From assembly GCA_002393965.1 (NCBI GenBank), contig DGSL01000030.1, positions 1-19,331 on the forward strand: DNA of 19,331 nucleotides. The letters are read 5' to 3'. The translations under genes and the position numbers were made by a program. Under the pieces are notes generated by a model, which searched no databases, had not been told where the DNA came from, and saw nothing but the letters and a program-made list of their open reading frames with translations. This DNA comes from Bacteroidales bacterium UBA4363. Its GTDB lineage: Bacteria > Bacteroidota > Bacteroidia > Bacteroidales > Paludibacteraceae. Shown here in pieces: positions 14,550 to 19,331 of the stretch; positions within the stretch are counted from its first letter, which is position 1; each line of letters starts with the position of its first letter.

Positions 14550-15740
14550 TCACTCCTTGCTTCCTTGGGTTAGATGAGTAATAATCCTTTTTAGCTTGCA
14601 TACAACTCTTCTTATGATATTATTACTATTTCTTCTTATAATATACTTTTGAGCTGCCGCATAATAGCCCTTATCTTCAAATGTTCTAAAAAAGTTTTTC
14701 CTATCAGGATTTTCAAAGGGATGCTCATCCAAATGCCTGCAGCTCGCAAGTGCAAGAGTTCGTTTTGTCTCTTCAAAATCCATATAAGCAGAAGCATCTT
14801 TTAGAAGTCTCTGGCCTTTTTCGTTGTTAACTGTTATTAGTGAAACACCTAAATCGCACCCATTCTGTCTGTATTTTCCTTGATACTGCCAATAGTCAGC
14901 TAATGTTATATCTGCCACTCTCGGAATCGATGCAAATCTACAAGAACCACAAGATGGCCTATAGAACAAACCTTGAAGATAGCCGGCATGGAAGAGTTGC
15001 CGGGTGCTTCTCTCGGTCTCGACCGTCCCGTCGTCGTAGGTGATCTTGTATTGGTTATGGCTCCATCCCATGGACTTGTCCCGGAATACGAGCTGTCTTA
15101 TCTTCTTGCCAACGGAGGCTTCCTTCTCCTGCCGGTATTTGCGCCAGACTTTGCGAGAGGGCACGCCGTGGCATACGACGTCGCAGGTAAAGAGCGCGTC
15201 GTAGTCCTTGCCGAGGAAGGTCCGGAGTCCGGCAATCTGGCATGCTGTTCCGCTATAGAGCACCTTTCTGCCGTCGAGTAAGTCACGCTTGACCTGTCGG
15301 AAAGTGAGGCGCGTGTCGCTCTGGAAATATTTAGACCGCCGTAACTGTTCCGCTTCCGAGACGGAGGATGCACGCATGTGGAAGATAGTGTCCACGTCGC
15401 GTTGTGCCGCGCCGAAGACGACGCCCTGTTGGCTGATGACGGCGCGTGCGAGAGCCCAGAAAGCGCCACCGGAAGAGACGAAGAAGAGGTCTTGCTTCTC
15501 CTTGAGTTGTGCGGCGAAGAACCGCGGATACGGATTGTCGCTGGCGTTGTCTTGTCCGGGATGGGGATTGACGAAGGGGCAAGCCTTCTCGCAGAGGTGG
15601 CATTCGATGCATTGATCGGTCCGGACTTGCGGATAGAGGAATCCCTCCCCGTCCTCGTGGAACGAGATGATGTCCTTAGGGCAGGCATTGATGCAAGCGC
15701 CGCAACCGGAGCATTTCCTTTTGTCCGTAATCCGAATCAT
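14550..15740 (-). CDS. FrhB-like iron-sulfur protein (coenzyme F420 hydrogenase/dehydrogenase beta-subunit family)
   Basis: The 396 residues begin with two ferredoxin-type 4Fe-4S motifs: C10, C13, C16, C20 and C44, C47, C50, C54, each followed by proline. The FrhB/FdhB-like domains follow, with YSGTACQIAGL, CDVVCHGVPS and a later CGSCRF motif that may hold another cluster. Members of this family recur in Bacteroidetes and Firmicutes polysaccharide loci, often near pyruvyl transferases, without an established reaction; a redox role on a sugar is a guess. The start overlaps the flippase stop (ATGA). Base composition changes sharply inside the gene: the first 255 or so codons are GC-rich, while the remainder (below about 14965) is AT-rich. 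This suggests a recombination joint within the reading frame, which stays open. Confidence 0.85.
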   Translation of the reverse strand: MIRITDKRKCSGCGACINACPKDIISFHEDGEGFLYPQVRTDQCIECHLCEKACPFVNPHPGQDNASDNPYPRFFAAQLKEKQDLFFVSSGGAFWALARAVISQQGVVFGAAQRDVDTIFHMRASSVSEAEQLRRSKYFQSDTRLTFRQVKRDLLDGRKVLYSGTACQIAGLRTFLGKDYDALFTCDVVCHGVPSRKVWRKYRQEKEASVGKKIRQLVFRDKSMGWSHNQYKITYDDGTVETERSTRQLFHAGYLQGLFYRPSCGSCRFASIPRVADITLADYWQYQGKYRQNGCDLGVSLITVNNEKGQRLLKDASAYMDFEETKRTLALASCRHLDEHPFENPDRKNFFRTFEDKGYYAAAQKYIIRRNSNNIIRRVVCKLKRIITHLTQGSKE

Positions 15741-17275
15741 CTTTTCAATTTCTTTGCGACAAATCTAATGAATTTTTCACGGTTCTTCTTCTCGACGCCG
15801 AAGGTCCAAACGGAAGCGGCGACGCAGAGGGCGGCTACGGGAGCCAGGAGGAGGGACTGTATGGTTTCGTTCTGAGAGATAAGGTCCCGATAGAAGAAGC
15901 AGAGCAAGGGGAGCGGAATGGCAATGAGTGTCACCTTGAGGCAGTCGAGGAACATGTTGAAGATGTCCGCCCATCTGTAATCGGCGATCCGGTGCAGCAT
16001 AACGGGTTTCTGGATGAAAGAGAGGACGGCGTCGATCAGCAGTGTGACCACAGCAATGGAAATCGGGGAACAGCCCATCCGGAACAGGACATAGGCGATC
16101 GGCAGCACCATCATGGTAATCAGAGCGCCGGAGATGGCATTCCACTTGACCTTTCCGGTGGCGTAGATAGCGGTATAGAGGCTGGAGTTGAATACGTTGA
16201 TAATTCCGGTGGCGATGGAGAGTTGGAAGAAGGGTACGGCATAGTCGGGCACCTGTCCGAGCCATAGCCAGAGGACGGTCTTGGCAGTCAGGATGAGTGG
16301 TAATCCGAACAGCAGCAGCAGGAAATACGAGTACTTGGCAGAGGCGAGCATCAGGGATTGGCTGCCGGAGAGGTTGCCGGCGGCATAGCGTTTGACAATC
16401 TGTGGATTGGCTGCGGTGCGGAAATTATTCAGGAAATAACTGAGCATGGTATACACCTTATTGCCCAGCGTCTGTGCCGTCACGACAGCGGGAGAGAAGA
16501 ACATATTGAGGAGGACGACAGCCCCTTGGTTCTTGAGCGTGACGGTGATATTGGAGATGAGGTTCCAAGCCGAGTAGCCCAGCACCTCCTTCATGATTCC
16601 CTTCTCGAAGAGGAAGTGGAAATGGCATTCCTCATAGTGCTGAACGCAATAGAAACGATAGTAGAGAGCGATGGCGAAGTTCTCCAGCGCGAAGAGGAAG
16701 GCATAGAAGACGAGTCTGTCGATGGGCGCGAAGAAGAGGGCGAATACGATGGCGAGTTTGAGGAGGGCATCGGCGATGCTGACGTAGGCATAGACATTCA
16801 TCTTCTCGTGGCTGACGATGGAGGCGTTGTAGGGGATCTGAGTGACGGTCACGAAACAGGTGAAGGCGGAGAAGTGGAGACACCATACGGCGGCGGAGAT
16901 GCGGTCGGGCGGGATGGTGAGTTTGTTGTAGATAAACCAGAGGCCGACGGTCTCGCAGAGCAGCACGATGAGAAGTCCCAGCAGGATGTGGGCGGTGAGG
17001 AGGGTGGAGAACATCGCCTTGAGGCGCTGGAAGTTGCCTTTCCCGAGTTCGTAGGTCAGGAACCGAGAGGTCCCGGCTGCCAGCGCGCTGTTGAGGAAGG
17101 TCATCATCCCGACCACGCCGCCGATGGTGGCATAGATACCGTAGTCCTGGACGCCGAGCACCTGGAGGATGACGCGTGAGGTGTATAATCCGACGAACAT
17201 AGTAAAGAGCATGCGGACATAGAGGTATGCCGTGTTCTTCGCGATGCGTTTATTGTCCGATTCTCTTTCCATCAT
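15737..17275 (-). CDS. Wzx-type polysaccharide flippase (MOP superfamily)
   Basis: This inner-membrane transporter would carry a lipid-linked glycan from the cytoplasmic to the periplasmic face. The 512 residues are in the usual range for Wzx/PST proteins and are almost wholly hydrophobic helices (12-14 by eye), with no signal peptide. The opening (KRIAKNTAYLYVRML...YTSRVILQVLGVQDYGIYA) is characteristic of the family, where an arginine and the DYG(I/L)Y turn are conserved. It is the first gene of the island, divergent from glyS. A promoter-like box lies 75 bases upstream, and its stop overlaps the next start (ATGA). Two adjacent ATGs (17275 and 17272) are possible starts. It is GC-rich, like the leg genes. 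Whether it moves an O-antigen, capsule or protein-glycan unit cannot be told. Confidence 0.9.
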   Translation of the reverse strand: MMERESDNKRIAKNTAYLYVRMLFTMFVGLYTSRVILQVLGVQDYGIYATIGGVVGMMTFLNSALAAGTSRFLTYELGKGNFQRLKAMFSTLLTAHILLGLLIVLLCETVGLWFIYNKLTIPPDRISAAVWCLHFSAFTCFVTVTQIPYNASIVSHEKMNVYAYVSIADALLKLAIVFALFFAPIDRLVFYAFLFALENFAIALYYRFYCVQHYEECHFHFLFEKGIMKEVLGYSAWNLISNITVTLKNQGAVVLLNMFFSPAVVTAQTLGNKVYTMLSYFLNNFRTAANPQIVKRYAAGNLSGSQSLMLASAKYSYFLLLLFGLPLILTAKTVLWLWLGQVPDYAVPFFQLSIATGIINVFNSSLYTAIYATGKVKWNAISGALITMMVLPIAYVLFRMGCSPISIAVVTLLIDAVLSFIQKPVMLHRIADYRWADIFNMFLDCLKVTLIAIPLPLLCFFYRDLISQNETIQSLLLAPVAALCVAASVWTFGVEKKNREKFIRFVAKKLKR

Positions 17276-17349
17276 TCAAAAATCCAGATTTCCGGCGGAA
17301 AAAATCCGCATGACACAACGGGGACATGGTCACCGGAATATAAATCATG

Positions 17350-17357
17350 TAAAGATA
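17350..17357 (-). promoter_or_regulatory. Candidate -7 box for the glycan operon
   Basis: On the minus strand this reads TATCTTTA, one mismatch from TAnnTTTG, 75 bases upstream of the flippase ATG. No TTG is found at 19-21 bases upstream, so the call is tentative. It is the best candidate between the flippase and glyS. Further down the operon genes are too close together for obvious independent promoters. Confidence 0.4.
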
Positions 17358-17484
17358 CGAAGAAAATCGTGTATTACAGAAATAAGGATGGAGAAGGAAC
17401 GTTTTTTTTACAGCGAAAGAGAGAAACGTCCGGTCGGCAATGCGTGCATGTGGCTTGCGGAGTAAAAGGGGCTCTGAAAAGGTC

Positions 17485-17513
17485 TTGTTCTTCTTTTTAA
17501 TTGATTATCTTTG
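17485..17513 (+). promoter_or_regulatory. Bacteroidetes-type promoter for glyS
   Basis: TTG at 17485-17487 and TATCTTTG at 17506-17513 are separated by 18 bases, close to the phylum's -33/-7 arrangement. Transcription would begin near 17520, about 45 bases before the ATG at 17565. Because the box covers a possible TTG start at 17511, translation cannot begin there, which settles the glyS start downstream. Confidence 0.75.
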
Positions 17514-17564
17514 CAGAAGTTTTTTTTGCAAGGAAAAAGTATCAATCAGAAAACAGAACAAGAT

Positions 17565-19115
17565 ATGGCTTCACAGGAAGAAGTGTTTAAGAAAATGGTG
17601 TCGCACTGTAAGGAGTACGGATTCGTCTTTCCTTCCAGTGAGATCTATGACGGATTAGGCGCCGTCTATGACTACGGTCAGAACGGTGTAGAGTTGAAGA
17701 ACAACATCAAGCGTTACTGGTGGGAGGCGATGACCCGTCTGCATGAGAATATCGTTGGAATAGACGCTGCCATCTTCATGCATCCGACGACGTGGAAGGC
17801 TTCGGGTCATGTCGATGCGTTCAACGACCCGTTGATTGACAACAAGGACTCGAAGAAGCGATATAGAGCGGACGTGCTGATAGAGGACCTGTTGGCCAAG
17901 TACGACGAGAAGATCGAGAAAGAGGTGTCGAAGGCGTCGAAGAAATTCGGCGACTCGTTCGACGAGCAGAAATTCAGGGAGACGAATCCGCGCGTTCTGG
18001 AGCATCAGGCGAAGCGAGATGAGATCCATGCCCGCTTCAAGAAGGCCATGAACGACAATGACCTGGCAGAACTGAAGCAGATCATCGTCGATTACGAGAT
18101 AGTGGATCCAATCAGCGGTACGAAGAACTGGACGGACGTCCGTCAGTTCAACCTGATGTTCAGCACGGAGATGGGTTCGACGGCTGACGGGTCGATGAAG
18201 ATCTACCTCCGTCCGGAGACTGCCCAGGGTATTTTCGTAAACTACCTGAACGTACAGAAGACGGGGCGCATGAAGTTGCCATTCGGTATTGCACAGATCG
18301 GCAAGGCGTTCCGTAACGAGATCGTGGCGCGTCAGTTCGTGTTCCGCATGCGCGAGTTCGAGCAGATGGAGATGCAGTTCTTCATCAAGCCGGGAACGGA
18401 GCTGGACTGGTTCGCGAAGTGGAAGGAGACGCGTCTGCGCTGGCATAAGGCCCTGGGACTGGGCGACGAGAAATACCGTTTCCATGATCACGACAAGTTG
18501 GCGCACTACGCCAATGCGGCTACGGACATTGAGTTTGAGATGCCGTTCGGATTCAAGGAGGTGGAGGGTATCCACTCGCGTACGAACTTCGACCTAAGCC
18601 AGCATGCGAAGTACTCGGGCAAGAAGATCGAGTATTTCGACCCAGAGACGAACAGTTCGTACACGCCGTACGTGATAGAGACGTCGATCGGCGTGGACCG
18701 TATGTTCCTCAGTATCATGTGTGCGGCATACAAGGAGGAGGTGCTCGAGAACGGTGAGAGCCGTGTTGTGCTGAGCCTTCCGCCTGCCTTGGCACCGGTG
18801 AAGGCTTGTGTGATGCCGTTGGTGAAGAAAGACGGTCTGCCAGAGAAGGCGCGTGAAATCATGGCGGATCTGAAGTTCGACTATAACGTGCAGTATGACG
18901 AGAAGGACAGCATCGGCAAGCGTTACCGTCGTCAGGATGCGATCGGCACACCGTTCTGCGTGACGGTGGATCATGATACGCTGACGGACGGATGTGTCAC
19001 GTTGCGTGACCGCGACACGATGGAGCAGGAGCGGATCAAGATCGCGGATCTGTCATCGCGGATTGAGGAGAAGGTGTCGTTCAAGGCGTTGTTGCGCAAG
19101 GTGGCGAACGATTAA
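17565..19115 (+). CDS. glyS: Glycyl-tRNA synthetase (class II, single-chain dimeric type)
   Basis: This cytoplasmic enzyme charges tRNA-Gly with glycine. With the ATG at 17565 it has 516 residues, the usual Bacteroidetes length. It is the archaeal/eukaryotic-like alpha2 form, not the alpha2beta2 form of proteobacteria. Signatures are the N-terminal YGFVFPSSEIYDG, RPETAQG (216-222), motif 2 with FRNEI (249-253) and REFEQMEM (263-270), motif 3 in SIGVDRMFL (G376-R379), and the C-terminal anticodon-binding domain from about 400 (LAPVKACVMPLVKKDG). An in-frame upstream extension from TTG at 17511 lies inside the promoter and is rejected. No Shine-Dalgarno is evident, common in this phylum. It is followed by a strong terminator and is not part of the glycan island. 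Confidence 0.97.
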   Translation: MASQEEVFKKMVSHCKEYGFVFPSSEIYDGLGAVYDYGQNGVELKNNIKRYWWEAMTRLHENIVGIDAAIFMHPTTWKASGHVDAFNDPLIDNKDSKKRYRADVLIEDLLAKYDEKIEKEVSKASKKFGDSFDEQKFRETNPRVLEHQAKRDEIHARFKKAMNDNDLAELKQIIVDYEIVDPISGTKNWTDVRQFNLMFSTEMGSTADGSMKIYLRPETAQGIFVNYLNVQKTGRMKLPFGIAQIGKAFRNEIVARQFVFRMREFEQMEMQFFIKPGTELDWFAKWKETRLRWHKALGLGDEKYRFHDHDKLAHYANAATDIEFEMPFGFKEVEGIHSRTNFDLSQHAKYSGKKIEYFDPETNSSYTPYVIETSIGVDRMFLSIMCAAYKEEVLENGESRVVLSLPPALAPVKACVMPLVKKDGLPEKAREIMADLKFDYNVQYDEKDSIGKRYRRQDAIGTPFCVTVDHDTLTDGCVTLRDRDTMEQERIKIADLSSRIEEKVSFKALLRKVAND

Positions 19116-19165
19116 GAAGATTGAGAACATACACCTGTCCGAGAAACGTGGCAGGAGAGAAGATG

Positions 19166-19201
19166 AAGCCGGATTTTTCAAAAGAAAAGTCCGGCTTTTT
19201 T
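19166..19201 (+). terminator. Rho-independent terminator of glyS
   Basis: AAGCCGGA (19166-19173) pairs with TCCGGCTT (19190-19197). The stem extends through a T-G wobble and an A-T tract to C79-G84, closing an AAAA loop at 19180-19183, for about 14 base pairs. Six T residues (19196-19201) follow. It begins about 50 bases after the glyS stop. Confidence 0.92.
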
Positions 19202-19214
19202 GTATCAAAAAAAA

Positions 19215-19243
19215 GGGGGTGGAGGGATGGAGGGATGGAGGGG
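19215..19243 (+). repeat. Short G-rich tandem repeat with G-quadruplex potential
   Basis: After an A run, GGAGGGAT is repeated twice exactly (19221-19236) and once partially (19237-19243), preceded by GGGGG at 19215-19219. This gives four G runs of three or more (GGGGG, GGG, GGG, GGGG) separated by 4, 5 and 5 bases, which satisfies the standard G3+N1-7 quadruplex rule. It lies beyond the glyS terminator. The rest of the sequence to 19331 holds only a small CTCC/GGAG hairpin (19249-19259) and no visible gene. Confidence 0.75.
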
Positions 19244-19331
19244 TGACGCTCCTACGGAGTTCTGAGCGGAAGATGCGTTTTATACAGGGACTCCGTTTTT
19301 ACTTCGTTTTGCTTCGCAAGGAATCGGGCGG

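Larger units (their letters stand above)
10300..14960. other. AT-rich block within the glycan island, probably of separate origin
   Basis: Hand counts on 60-base rows give about 33% GC at 10681, 33% at 12061 and 32% at 14641, against 57% at 15001 and 53% at 15061. The switch on the right lies between about 14880 (40%) and 15000. On the left, composition is mixed (35-48%) from 10381 to 10620 and then falls. The block holds the acyltransferase, the SGNH/CitC-like protein, the SDR and the reductase wreck, plus the 3' third of the FrhB-like gene. One GC-richer patch (11881-12000, about 50%) lies inside it. Confidence 0.7.

Noticed and set aside
14548..14601. Longer acyltransferase start at 14601
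   Set aside because: It would overlap the FrhB-like gene by 52 bases, while the ATG at 14547 has a good AAGGAG and a 2-base spacing.
16358..17179. Long open frame (273 residues) on the plus strand opposite the flippase
   Set aside because: It is very acidic and low in complexity, as expected from the antisense of a membrane-protein gene, and shows no recognisable family or start signal.
17276..17484. tRNA or small RNA gene between the flippase and glyS
   Set aside because: No cloverleaf, TTCGAATC-like T-loop or CCA end was seen; only short inverted repeats such as TTTCC/GGAAA.
17511..17564. Longer glyS start at TTG 17511
   Set aside because: The codon lies inside the TATCTTTG promoter box, so it would not be transcribed; the family normally starts at the downstream ATG.
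17655..18575. 306-residue open frame on the minus strand opposite glyS
   Set aside because: It is a shadow of the strongly biased glyS codons, rich in L, R and H, without family motifs.

Overview
The window looks like a chromosomal segment from a member of the Bacteroidales, possibly Prevotellaceae or a relative. Three things support this. Promoter boxes match the Bacteroidetes TAnnTTTG element (for example TATCTTTG ahead of glyS and rpsO). The glycyl-tRNA synthetase is the single-chain, archaeal/eukaryotic-like form usual in this phylum. Several genes have no clear Shine-Dalgarno sequence. The genus is an inference.

Layout: three housekeeping genes frame a surface-glycan island. On the left, miaB (+) converges with rpsO (-) at a shared bidirectional terminator. 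On the right, glyS (+) diverges from the island. Between rpsO and glyS lies about 15 kb of tightly packed genes, all on the minus strand (17275 down to 2084), read in this order: Wzx-type flippase, FrhB-like iron-sulfur protein, acyltransferase-3 membrane protein, a two-domain SGNH-like/citrate-lyase-ligase-like protein, an SDR-type epimerase fused to the start of a broken aldo/keto reductase, a polysaccharide pyruvyl transferase, and seven genes that together look like a complete CMP-legionaminic acid pathway (legB, legC, legH, legI, legG, legF, ptmE).

How the genes work together (inference from family knowledge): PtmE would activate GlcN(Ac)-1-P with GTP. LegB (4,6-dehydratase), LegC (aminotransferase) and LegH (N-acetyltransferase) would build a nucleotide-linked 2,4-diacetamido-2,4,6-trideoxyhexose. 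LegG would release and epimerise it, LegI would condense it with PEP, and LegF would attach CMP. The pyruvyl transferase and acyltransferase would decorate the glycan, and the flippase would move it across the inner membrane. No glycosyltransferase, polymerase or chain-length gene is visible, so assembly must depend on genes outside the window.

The island is mosaic. The legionaminic genes, the pyruvyl transferase, the flippase and the 5' two thirds of the FrhB-like gene are of moderate to high GC. The stretch from about 10.3 to 14.96 kb is clearly AT-rich, and its right edge falls inside the FrhB-like gene. At its left edge sits the wreck of an aldo/keto reductase: fused to the SDR, frameshifted at a G run, and missing its middle. 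The window ends carry non-coding repeats: a hairpin-bearing direct repeat at 1-139 and a G-rich tandem repeat at 19215-19243.
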